From: a virus
Virus record (IMG/VR): IMGVR_UViG_3300017788_004205
Coordinates: 1-64,000 of that record
DNA length: 64,000 nucleotides
Direction: 5' to 3' (one strand)
In this document: piece after piece, positions 15,952-23,782 of the stretch
Position numbering within the stretch: the first letter of the stretch is position 1
How the letters are laid out: each line of letters opens with the position of its first letter
Made by a program: the position numbers and the translations under genes
The notes under the pieces: generated by a model
What the model saw: the letters and a program-made list of their open reading frames with translations, nothing else
What the model was told of the DNA's origin: nothing
Databases searched by the model: none

Positions 15952-18555
15952 ATGTCTGCTGATTATACATCCCAAATAAAAGAAAATACAAAGTCTTTAA
16001 TTGAATTAGCTGAGAATTCTCAGGAATTAAATGTCTTTTTCCAAAAGAATGCTATTGAAAAGGCTGTTCAAATTGGAGATTATTCTCTCCCAGATTTATC
16101 AGGTACAAATTCAATAAGTGCTTTACAGAATTTAAGTTCTTTGATAGAAGAATTAGATTCAAATTTCAAAGAAATTAATCCTTCTGTTGAAGGAGCTAAA
16201 GTTCCTATTGTTCCAAACAATTTAGATTCTATAACTCCTAATGAGTTATTAGATGCTTTAATACAACTTCAACAAACTGTAACAGATATAAACTCTCAAC
16301 AGGTGATTCCAGATGATTTGGATTCTGTTTTATTCTGTCCTCCTGATGCTCCACCTCCTCCACAAGTTACTTTTGAAGATTTTAAGAAATTGTGCGAAGA
16401 AGCTGCTCCTCCACCTGAACCAAGCAAAAAATTAGAAACTCCTCCAAGTCCAGATTTGGGGGAAGCATTCAAAGACATAGATTCTTTACCTGAAGATAAT
16501 GCAGGAGACTTAGAAGATAGAAATAAACAACTTGATGGGGCTATAAAGGCATTAGAGAATTTAGATGCTTATGGTAGTCCTACTGATTCTATAAACGATG
16601 AATTGGCTAAGTCTGATATAGGAAAGCTTCTTGTTGATTTCTCAAATAAATTGAGAGATAATTTAGGTACTAACTTAAAAGATGAAAATGGAAATCCTTT
16701 AGTTCCAAATTCTGCATCTGGAATTGGTAATTATGGTAGTGGGTTAAATCAAGCGGATATAGATAATTTGCGTAATTCCATAAATAATTCAGATTTGGAT
16801 GGTTTGAATGCAGTTCCTCCAAAACCCGAAGAAAAGGTAGCTATTGATTGTGTTAAAATAATGAAACCAATCATAGAAGAATCTCAAAAAAAAGGAGAAA
16901 GATTTGGAGCTATAAAAACAGAAATAGCGGATATTAAACAAGAAGCAAATATAGGCAAGGTATTTCTTGCTTTTTGGAATACTGTTGGTCAGATATTAAA
17001 TGATACTAAATTCAAAGCTTTAAATGATTTGACAAAAATACTAAATCAAAAACAAAAAGAAAAAGACGATACCCCATTTTATAACATTATAAAGATAAAT
17101 AGACTGGAATCTGAAATAAGTGAAATAAGAAAAAAACAATCAATTCTCATTAAAACATATACGAATGAAAAGGTATTACTTGCCTCTGAATTTCTTGATG
17201 CTAATCTTAAAAAACTGGTAATAGAATTAAGTATAGAAGTTGATATAAAATTTGAAGACTATAAATCTCCAAAGTTTTTATATGATAAAACTAAGTCTTC
17301 TCAAAAATCAGATAGAAGGCTTCAAAAAATTCAAGATAAATTAACGAATTCTATAAAGAAAATAGATGTAGCAAACCCCGAAAGCGTAGAAGAAATAAAA
17401 AAACTACAATCTGAATCTGATAAGGAATACAATGATGAAATTTCAAATACAATAAAGAAAGTTGAAGAGTTGGCTCTTGGTTGGGCTATAAACACTTTGG
17501 CTTCTGGTGGTTCAAGACTTGACTATATTAAGAAGAAAGAATCTGAAAATAAATCAACTCTCACTTCTTTATATGAACCAAAGGCAAAGAAATTAGATGA
17601 TTTGCAAAAGGAAGAAGCCGAAATTCAGGAATACTTAGACAACTTAAATACTAACATAAAAGAAAGTCTAAAAGAGCAAGGTTGTGAGTTGCCTGAAATA
17701 AATATTCCAATCGATGAAGCGGGTGGTAATGTTAATTTCAAAGGTATTCCGATGGATGCAAGTAAGAGTCCTAATATATTTGATATTAGGTGGTGGAGGA
17801 AATTCTGCGCTCTTGCTACACTTGTTAATTTAGCACCTTTGTTTTGGCCAGTTGGTTTAATCCTTCCAACAATACCAAAACCCTTATTTATACCATGTCC
17901 AATTATATGGCAACCTTTAGTTGTTTTTAATACTCCTATTGCTTTGATTGTTATTTTGATAGGACAATGTGGGGTATTGCCTTCTCCATTTGTTTTTGTA
18001 TTAAATACTGGGCCTTTTCCATTAGGCCCACTCAATCCTAAGTCTGCTTGGTTTCCTGTTGCTATACGCCCTATGTGTAAGATTAAAGATAATCCTACAA
18101 GTGAAAAATTACCAGGAGCACCTGAGCTTTCTGTTCCTTTGGCTAAGCCAGCGGATATTCAAAAACAAACAGATTCTCTAAAAACTAAAATAAGTGATAA
18201 CAATAAAAAAATTGAAGAGAATAACAATCAAACAAAACTTCTTTCAAATAACTTAAATAATCCTGATAACAAAAAGAATGTAGATAGACTCGTAAAGGAA
18301 AACGCTAATTTATTACAAAGTAATGTTAAACTACAAGCAAAAATAGTAGAACTTTCAACTGTTTTTGAAATTAGTAAAACTCAAACAACTAAGATTGAAC
18401 TTGACCCAAAAATAACAGCGTTGATGCCACTGTATAAAGATGATTTACCTACATGGGAAAGATTGAGTATAACAAACATACCATTCCTTTTATTTTTAAC
18501 TCAATGGTGTGCTGCTGGAAAAAATGGTGGTGGATTCCTGAGAGACCCGATTTAA
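15952..18555 (+). CDS. Large probable virion protein with a hydrophobic proline-rich core
   Basis: 867 residues, function not recognised. Residues 1-200 include a short Pro-rich linker (CPPDAPPPPQ) and acidic helices; about 330-560 is coiled coil. Around residues 605-720 lies a long hydrophobic, Pro- and Trp-rich stretch (LAPLFWPVGLILPTIPKP, PSPFVFVLNTGPFPLGPLNP) which could insert in a membrane or pack in a tail core. A further coiled coil (about 745-815) and a conserved-looking end follow. An AGG site and a late-type motif precede the start. By length, coiled coils and hydrophobic core it could be a tail or baseplate protein; I cannot decide which. Confidence 0.7.
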   Translation: MSADYTSQIKENTKSLIELAENSQELNVFFQKNAIEKAVQIGDYSLPDLSGTNSISALQNLSSLIEELDSNFKEINPSVEGAKVPIVPNNLDSITPNELLDALIQLQQTVTDINSQQVIPDDLDSVLFCPPDAPPPPQVTFEDFKKLCEEAAPPPEPSKKLETPPSPDLGEAFKDIDSLPEDNAGDLEDRNKQLDGAIKALENLDAYGSPTDSINDELAKSDIGKLLVDFSNKLRDNLGTNLKDENGNPLVPNSASGIGNYGSGLNQADIDNLRNSINNSDLDGLNAVPPKPEEKVAIDCVKIMKPIIEESQKKGERFGAIKTEIADIKQEANIGKVFLAFWNTVGQILNDTKFKALNDLTKILNQKQKEKDDTPFYNIIKINRLESEISEIRKKQSILIKTYTNEKVLLASEFLDANLKKLVIELSIEVDIKFEDYKSPKFLYDKTKSSQKSDRRLQKIQDKLTNSIKKIDVANPESVEEIKKLQSESDKEYNDEISNTIKKVEELALGWAINTLASGGSRLDYIKKKESENKSTLTSLYEPKAKKLDDLQKEEAEIQEYLDNLNTNIKESLKEQGCELPEINIPIDEAGGNVNFKGIPMDASKSPNIFDIRWWRKFCALATLVNLAPLFWPVGLILPTIPKPLFIPCPIIWQPLVVFNTPIALIVILIGQCGVLPSPFVFVLNTGPFPLGPLNPKSAWFPVAIRPMCKIKDNPTSEKLPGAPELSVPLAKPADIQKQTDSLKTKISDNNKKIEENNNQTKLLSNNLNNPDNKKNVDRLVKENANLLQSNVKLQAKIVELSTVFEISKTQTTKIELDPKITALMPLYKDDLPTWERLSITNIPFLLFLTQWCAAGKNGGGFLRDPI

Positions 18556-18607
18556 TATTTTAATATCTTGATATTTTAAAAAAATAACAAAAAAAGATAT
18601 TATTTGT

Positions 18608-18617
18608 GATATATAGA
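18608..18617 (+). promoter_or_regulatory. Late-type promoter motif (GATATATAGA)
   Basis: Exact copy of the recurring element, 30 bases before the ATG at 18647. Confidence 0.6.
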
Positions 18618-18646
18618 AGTAAGAGCAAAAAATAAAATGAGAAATT

Positions 18647-18901
18647 ATGGAAATGAAAAGCGTTCAAGACATGAAGAAACTTGCTTCTTCTGGTAAAGGT
18701 AAAACAGAAGATTATACACCTCCAAAATATTTGGTTCAACCACACGAAGGTGATGAAATGTATCCATTTGTGGAGAAAGAATACCTTAAATCTAAAAAGG
18801 AATCTGAAAAATCAGGTAGCCCATTTATCACAACTTCATATAAGAAATTTGTTGAAAGACAGAAGAAGAACATCGCTTCTTCTCAGAAAAAGGGAGAGTA
18901 A
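18647..18901 (+). CDS. Small basic hypothetical protein
   Basis: 84 residues, lysine- and serine-rich, with two predicted helices at the ends (VQDMKKLASS; YKKFVERQKKNIASSQKK) and a Pro/Tyr-rich middle (YTPPKYLVQPHEGDEMYPF). The basic, simple composition would suit a small DNA-associated or virion protein. It has its own late-type promoter and a perfect terminator, so it is expressed alone. Not recognised. Confidence 0.7.
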   Translation: MEMKSVQDMKKLASSGKGKTEDYTPPKYLVQPHEGDEMYPFVEKEYLKSKKESEKSGSPFITTSYKKFVERQKKNIASSQKKGE

Positions 18902-18929
18902 AGTTTTAATATTTCATAGGGTTTATTAG

Positions 18930-18960
18930 CCTGAGTAGTCTTTCGACTACTCAGGTTTTT
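18930..18960 (+). terminator. Strong hairpin terminator between convergent genes
   Basis: CCTGAGTAGTC, loop TTTC and GACTACTCAGG form a perfect 11-bp stem followed by TTTTTT on the plus strand. It sits between the plus-strand 84-residue gene and the end of the minus-strand IF-3 gene, whose stop is at 18960-18962, and probably serves both. Confidence 0.9.
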
Positions 18961-19478
18961 TATGGGAAAAGAGTGCATTGAATGGCATTTTTTTCTGACT
19001 TCACGCCAGATGTATTTTTATAAGATTCTTTAAGTTGATTTAATATATATTCCATTTTCTTGGAACCTAAATCATATTTAACAGTTTCTCTTCCCTTTAA
19101 AATAACTTTAACTAAAACATTATCACCTTGCTTCAAGAATTTTTGAACCATGCTTATTTTAGTTTTTAAGTCATTTTCACTGATAGCTATAGAAAATCTA
19201 ACTTCTTTTGTACTCTTTTTTTCTTTGGAATTTTTTTGTTCTATTTTCTCTCTTTTATATTTCCACTTTCCATAATCAATAAGTTTAATTACGGGAGGAT
19301 TTGCTTCTGGTGATATTTCAACCAAATCTAATTCCATAGATTCAGCTTTTTCTAAAGCTTCTTGTATAGACATAATTCCTAATTGGGAACCTTCTTCATC
19401 AACAACTCTTACCGTTTGGGATGTGATTTTTTGGTTTATCCTTGGTTCGGGGGTTTTAGTCTGTGGTTTTGTGTTCAT
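18960..19478 (-). CDS. infC: Translation initiation factor IF-3 homologue
   Basis: 172 residues, the size of bacterial IF-3. Both domains are present: an N-terminal RINQKITSQTVRVVDEEGSQ with MSIQEALEKAESMELDLVEIS and NPPVIKLIDYGKWKYKREK, then the C-terminal ribosome-binding domain KEVRFSIAISENDLKTK, VQKFLKQGDNVLVKVILKGRE. Bacterial IF-3 binds the 30S subunit, checks start-codon pairing and prevents subunit joining. The gene is the last of a minus-strand tail-gene operon, 25 bases after the 921-residue gene. A complete factor on a phage is unusual; it could steer initiation toward phage mRNAs, many of which here lack a Shine-Dalgarno site. That use is inference. Confidence 0.93.
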   Translation of the reverse strand: MNTKPQTKTPEPRINQKITSQTVRVVDEEGSQLGIMSIQEALEKAESMELDLVEISPEANPPVIKLIDYGKWKYKREKIEQKNSKEKKSTKEVRFSIAISENDLKTKISMVQKFLKQGDNVLVKVILKGRETVKYDLGSKKMEYILNQLKESYKNTSGVKSEKNAIQCTLFP

Positions 19479-19503
19479 GATTTTGATTAAAGATAGTTAA
19501 AAA

Positions 19504-22269
19504 TTAACTGTATAATTTAGCAAGACTGCTTTTAATTTCATTTGCAATTTGTCTTCCTATTATTCTTGCTTGCGCTTCGCTTATACCTGAAGATTCGCTC
19601 GGTATAGAAACTCCACCTCCGCCACCTGCTTCACCTTCTCCAGCTGGAGACATCTCTGGTGTTGCTTGTGCTGGTGTTTCAGTAGCTGTAGGAGTCTCTG
19701 GGGTTTGTGGAACTGCCTGTGAACTCATTATATCACCTAAGTTACTTATAGAACCTGATAGCTTCTGACTAAGTGGTTCTAAATTAACTTCATTCATCAT
19801 CAGTTCGGATTCAATAGCCATATTGGTTGTTTCAGGAATTTCAGAACTTTGAATTTTTGAAATAGCAGATGATAATTCTGGACTTTTTTGAGCTTGATTT
19901 TTTATGAGTATATCTTCCATTCCAGTACCAAATGGCATAAGTTCACTCGGAGGCATAGGAAGAGCTTGAGTAGCACCTGCACCCATCCCCATTTCCCCAA
20001 ATAAATTCATGTCTTTGAACATTTCTAAAGAAGTAAAACTTAGTTCAGGCGGTGGAGTCAACCCACCTTCTGCTTTTATAGCAGGAGGCATAGGTGGTAA
20101 TAACTCTCCTCCAAATGGGATTGCTTCATTTGCCATCGCACCTAAATTTTGAGGCATAGCCATTCCTTCTTTTGAAGTAATAGTTGCTGGCATAGGTGGT
20201 AAAGGAGGTACCACGATTCCTTGTGGACTGGTTGGAGATGTTGGTGCTGGTTTTGCACTTTGAGAAGCTCTGTTTTTTAATATATTTCTCATGATATCTT
20301 CAAATGTCTCAACTGGCTCTATAGCTTCTAATGCTGGTGCGTTTATATTTGCAATAGCTTCTGTTGGAGCTGGAACATTACCAGCTACTTCTTTTATCTC
20401 AGCTGTTGCAGTAACAACAGGGGGCATCGCACCAGTCGTTTCAAAATTAAATAAACTTTCAACTGGGGTTTCTGTACCAATTGTTCCTAATTCTGGTATA
20501 GAAGGCATAGGAATAGCTTGAGGAGGCATAGGCATTTGTTCTGCTCCGACCACCATCTGAGGAGGCATAGGCATAGCACCAGTAGTTTCAAAATTAAATA
20601 AACTTTCAACTGGTGTTTCTATCCCCATTCCAGCTATCATTGGAGGCGGAATTAAAGTAGGAGCTGTGGCTTGTTGAGTTAATATTTGAGTTGCTTCTAC
20701 TCCCGCTGTTGTAGGTGCAATAGGAAACGTTTTAGGTAAAACACCTCCCGTTAGAGCTTCAAATGAAAATGGAACCGTAGGAGGCATTTGTGGGGCTATT
20801 GGAGGCACTTTAACTTCTGCTGTTGTGGTAGCAGTAGGAGGAGTAGCTCCCGCTTCTGTTGGGGGCATGACTCCTGCTGGAAAAAGCCCACTTAAATCTT
20901 CTATTAGAGCTGGGGGTTGAACTAATCCTCCTTTAACTTCTACTCCTGCTTTTGGAGTAGGTGCTATTTCAGAGGGAATTAAGTTTTCTTCAAGCTCTTC
21001 TTCTTCTGGTTCTACCGCTCGACCATAAGCCATTTGGAACAATTCAGCTAAACTCTTTCTCTCTTTATCACCTTCTTTTGTCGGAGGTATTTGAGTTTGT
21101 AAATTTGTTGCTGTTGTTTCAGCTAAAGTTGTAGTAGCTTCTTCTGGCTTTTCTTCTCCTCCTCCAAATATTGAACTGAAAAATCCAGAAATTCCACCAC
21201 CTTGTTCTTCAGCTTCTTCTGTTGGTGGAGTAGGAGTTTCAAAATTTCTTAATTCTGTTTCGGTTATACCAAACGGTATCTCTTCCTCTTCTTCTTCTCC
21301 GCCACCAAATAAAGATGAAAATGTTGATTTAATACCTCCAAAAATATTCTCTACACCAATTGGAGATTCTGAAAATCCTTCTTCTTCGAAACCTACGAAC
21401 TCTTCTGGTAAAAATTCAGATATTCCAGTTTGAACAGCTTTTAACTCACCTTCCCCGAAGTTAGAAACTGAACTCATGAATTGCTCTGGTAAAAAAGATT
21501 CACTTTGAGCTTTTTCTGGAATTGAATACATGTTTTCATAAAAATCAGCAAATCCTTGTAAAAAAGGTTCGCCCATAGCTCCTGCTTGTTGTTCTTCGGC
21601 TCCTTGCATTTTAGGTGCCATAACATTCAAATCGGTTGTTATGTTTTCTTTTACTTTTTGTATTCCTTGTTCAACTTTCTTCAAAGATTCTTCATCTATA
21701 CCTAAATTTAACTTCGATTCTGTTGGTAGATTATTCAAATCTTCTTTTATGACGCTAACTTCATCTGCTATTTTTTCAACATTTGACAACCATTTTGACG
21801 ACCATTCAAAAGTAGATATAGTCTTAAAATCATTAACCAAATTTGAAAGCTTATCGATGTCAAACTGTTGAGTCGTTATCTGAGCAGTTTGTGGAGTTTG
21901 TGGAGTTTCTTTAGGGGTACTTATTTTATCAAGAACTCCTTCCAGATTTGACATTACTGATGTTAAATTACCAACAGTTTCTTCAGAAACCATACCTTCT
22001 GCTGGTGCGCCTTCTAATTTTGCTATTTCTGGTATTGTAGGAAGATTAGTAGTAAGAGTTCCACTCAAAGAAGCTTTTATGTTTTGAGCTTCTTTTGTGG
22101 CTTGATTGAGTACTTCCTTTTCTATCTTCTGAGCATCAGTAATTGAAATGGACATAACAGAAGAAAGAATATCGTCAACAGATGTTTCTATTGACTTATT
22201 TTCTTCTTCCATAGTTTTTGATATTATCTCATCTGATTGAATGAGATTATCTATTAATTTATCGTCCAT
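19504..22269 (-). CDS. Large low-complexity tail protein, tape-measure candidate
   Basis: 921 residues. The first 260 are helical and polar; the middle holds repeated FS-[ST]-[IL]-FGGGEE units and Pro/Ala/Met-rich segments, including two copies of ETPVESLFNFETTGAM; the end is helical (SEAQARIIGRQIANEI). It is not recognisable by family. The case for a tape measure is position: it follows a gp26-like gene and an overlapping small frame that look like frameshifted tail chaperones, overlapping the latter by 16 bases. Against it, the Pro-rich middle is poor for a continuous tape helix and no membrane segment is evident. It could instead be a baseplate or tail-tip protein. Confidence 0.6.
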   Translation of the reverse strand: MDDKLIDNLIQSDEIISKTMEEENKSIETSVDDILSSVMSISITDAQKIEKEVLNQATKEAQNIKASLSGTLTTNLPTIPEIAKLEGAPAEGMVSEETVGNLTSVMSNLEGVLDKISTPKETPQTPQTAQITTQQFDIDKLSNLVNDFKTISTFEWSSKWLSNVEKIADEVSVIKEDLNNLPTESKLNLGIDEESLKKVEQGIQKVKENITTDLNVMAPKMQGAEEQQAGAMGEPFLQGFADFYENMYSIPEKAQSESFLPEQFMSSVSNFGEGELKAVQTGISEFLPEEFVGFEEEGFSESPIGVENIFGGIKSTFSSLFGGGEEEEEEIPFGITETELRNFETPTPPTEEAEEQGGGISGFFSSIFGGGEEKPEEATTTLAETTATNLQTQIPPTKEGDKERKSLAELFQMAYGRAVEPEEEELEENLIPSEIAPTPKAGVEVKGGLVQPPALIEDLSGLFPAGVMPPTEAGATPPTATTTAEVKVPPIAPQMPPTVPFSFEALTGGVLPKTFPIAPTTAGVEATQILTQQATAPTLIPPPMIAGMGIETPVESLFNFETTGAMPMPPQMVVGAEQMPMPPQAIPMPSIPELGTIGTETPVESLFNFETTGAMPPVVTATAEIKEVAGNVPAPTEAIANINAPALEAIEPVETFEDIMRNILKNRASQSAKPAPTSPTSPQGIVVPPLPPMPATITSKEGMAMPQNLGAMANEAIPFGGELLPPMPPAIKAEGGLTPPPELSFTSLEMFKDMNLFGEMGMGAGATQALPMPPSELMPFGTGMEDILIKNQAQKSPELSSAISKIQSSEIPETTNMAIESELMMNEVNLEPLSQKLSGSISNLGDIMSSQAVPQTPETPTATETPAQATPEMSPAGEGEAGGGGGVSIPSESSGISEAQARIIGRQIANEIKSSLAKLYS

Positions 22270-22556
22270 TTATCTGGGCTTACATTTTTATTTATTTCAA
22301 AGATTTTTCCAACGTTCATATTTGGATTATCTCGTTTTGACCTTGCTTCTTTAATCACTTCATACCATTGAATTGTTTTCTCAATGATGGTTTCATATCT
22401 CCAATACGGTAATTCTTCAAGTTCACTTATACTGAATCCTTGTCGTATAAGAGTATAAAGGTTGTCTTCAAGTCTATCGAGTGATACTTTGTAAGTCTGG
22501 AATAAAGAGAGACTTAATTCCTCCTCGAAAGGAACTTGGGGCAGTGACCTCGGCAC
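22254..22556 (-). CDS. Small tail chaperone frame, probably expressed by frameshift from the gp26-like gene
   Basis: The frame is open from about 22604 and ends at 22254; the only local start is GTG at 22556 with no ribosome site, 83 bases inside the preceding gene. Its C-terminal part (IRQGFSISELEELPYWRYETI) looks like the small helical domains encoded between tail-hub and tape-measure genes. A TCTCTC run at 22512-22507 with GAGGAGG at 22526-22520 would allow a -2 slip that re-pairs CTC with CTC. This would join residues 1-335 of the gp26-like protein to 84 residues of this frame, as in tail chaperones of phages Mu and lambda. Free translation from GTG cannot be excluded. Confidence 0.55.
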   Translation of the reverse strand: MPRSLPQVPFEEELSLSLFQTYKVSLDRLEDNLYTLIRQGFSISELEELPYWRYETIIEKTIQWYEVIKEARSKRDNPNMNVGKIFEINKNVSPDKWTIN

Positions 22557-23511
22557 CGCACTTTGAACATTTATGTCTAATTCTTGAAACAGTAGATTTT
22601 TTAATCATATCTACTATTCTGACAAATGCTGCAAATTGTGATGTAGTCCAAGTCAAAGAATCTTCGGACTGTGATTCGTAAAAATCTTCGGTTATAGACA
22701 TCCAATTATCCATGATGTATGGAGCAATAGTAGCAAATGCCTTATCGTAAGATTTTCTTTGTCTGATTTTACTTGTGATGTATTTCTGAACAAATGCTCT
22801 CATTCCGATTGAAGGTAAGGTTAAACCAACATCTGATTGCATAGGGTCATTAAATTTAACTTGAAATATTTTTGCTTCTGGGTTGTAATACTTCATAAGT
22901 TCTTCATTAAATGTAAAGAACTCAAAGTCTGACCATTTTAGTGTTTTTTCATCACTATTTCCACATGAACATGAAATATTGCTTACGATTCTTGATTCAC
23001 CATTTTTGAATGTAGCATCTCTAACATGAAGTATAACTGATAGTTTATCAATATCTTTAAGGTTCTTAAAAGAAGGCGACATATTTGGAACATTAAATCT
23101 GACAAGATTTTCCAAAATATAATCGAAAGCATCATTTAATTCAAGTGGGTTTGTATCATCAACAGTCGAAAAGTGTCGGATGATTGATACTGTCGCAGGT
23201 TTGATAAGAAGTCTTGAACCTTCTGGGTAAAATGACCCTTGAGTTGGTAAAGATTCCATAGGAACTTCATACCAACCTATGTCGAAATTCTGATGAACAC
23301 TTCTAACAGCAACATTCTCAGGATTAAAATCATTTTGAACCATTTGAGCAGGTTCTGGTGCTGAAATTGGTTCTTCTTTTTTTTCTTTTGGCTTTGGAGG
23401 TGGAATATTACTGGTTGGTAATGCCTGCTCTTCTCCAACTTCTCTAACGGAGTTAAATTGGCTATCACGAGCCTCCATAATTTTTCTTGCTTCATCATCA
23501 CTTATAGGCAT
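22474..23511 (-). CDS. Baseplate hub assembly protein, gp26-like (T4_baseplate type)
   Basis: 345 residues. Residues 1-75 are a polar, Pro-rich leader. From about 80, WYEVPMESLPTQGSFYPEGS, LLIKPATVSIIRHFS and NDAFDYILENLV follow the pattern of the T4 gp26-like hub proteins. A cysteine set CSCGN near 185 and CSKCG near 320 suggests one zinc site, known in several hub-assembly proteins. By family it helps assemble the central baseplate hub. It is first in the minus-strand operon with two late-type motifs upstream, and its end overlaps a second frame that may be fused by frameshifting. Confidence 0.55.
   Translation of the reverse strand: MPISDDEARKIMEARDSQFNSVREVGEEQALPTSNIPPPKPKEKKEEPISAPEPAQMVQNDFNPENVAVRSVHQNFDIGWYEVPMESLPTQGSFYPEGSRLLIKPATVSIIRHFSTVDDTNPLELNDAFDYILENLVRFNVPNMSPSFKNLKDIDKLSVILHVRDATFKNGESRIVSNISCSCGNSDEKTLKWSDFEFFTFNEELMKYYNPEAKIFQVKFNDPMQSDVGLTLPSIGMRAFVQKYITSKIRQRKSYDKAFATIAPYIMDNWMSITEDFYESQSEDSLTWTTSQFAAFVRIVDMIKKSTVSRIRHKCSKCGAEVTAPSSFRGGIKSLFIPDLQSITR
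22507..22526 (-). promoter_or_regulatory. Candidate -2 programmed frameshift site
   Basis: On the minus strand GAGGAGG is followed after 7 bases by TCTCTC, with ten bases between the purine run and the slipping CTC codon. The zero frame reads AAG TCT CTC TTT; a -2 slip of the CTC tRNA re-pairs perfectly on CTC and enters the small frame ending at 22254. Spacing suits a Shine-Dalgarno-type stimulator. Confidence 0.5.
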
Positions 23512-23548
23512 AAAATCCTCTTATTTTGTTTTTGTTGATAATAGTTTT

Positions 23549-23558
23549 TGTATATATC
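23549..23558 (-). promoter_or_regulatory. Late-type promoter motif (GATATATACA)
   Basis: Minus-strand copy 38 bases before the ATG at 23511 of the tail operon. Confidence 0.55.
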
Positions 23559-23626
23559 GCTTTTTGGAAATACCCCCATTTTTCATAAATAAAACTCCTA
23601 AAATATTTATGTTTTACCTTTGAATC

Positions 23627-23636
23627 AGTATATATC
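23627..23636 (-). promoter_or_regulatory. Second late-type motif for the minus tail operon (GATATATACT)
   Basis: Another minus-strand copy about 115 bases before the same gene. The 271-base divergent gap 23512-23782 holds this, the motif at 23549, the plus-strand motif at 23739 and no recognisable gene. Confidence 0.45.
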
Positions 23637-23738
23637 AGACAATAAATGAATAGCGATAGTTTACCCTTCAATATAGTCTAAAATAATATTTAAGTTTGAA
23701 TAATTTTTAAGTTTTAATGGGGTTTTAATTATTTTTTA

Positions 23739-23748
23739 GATATATAGA
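23739..23748 (+). promoter_or_regulatory. Late-type promoter motif (GATATATAGA)
   Basis: Exact copy, 35 bases before the ATG at 23783 of the collagen-like fibre gene. Confidence 0.6.
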
Positions 23749-23782
23749 CTTAATCATTTCAAATAAATATCAAAACTATAAA

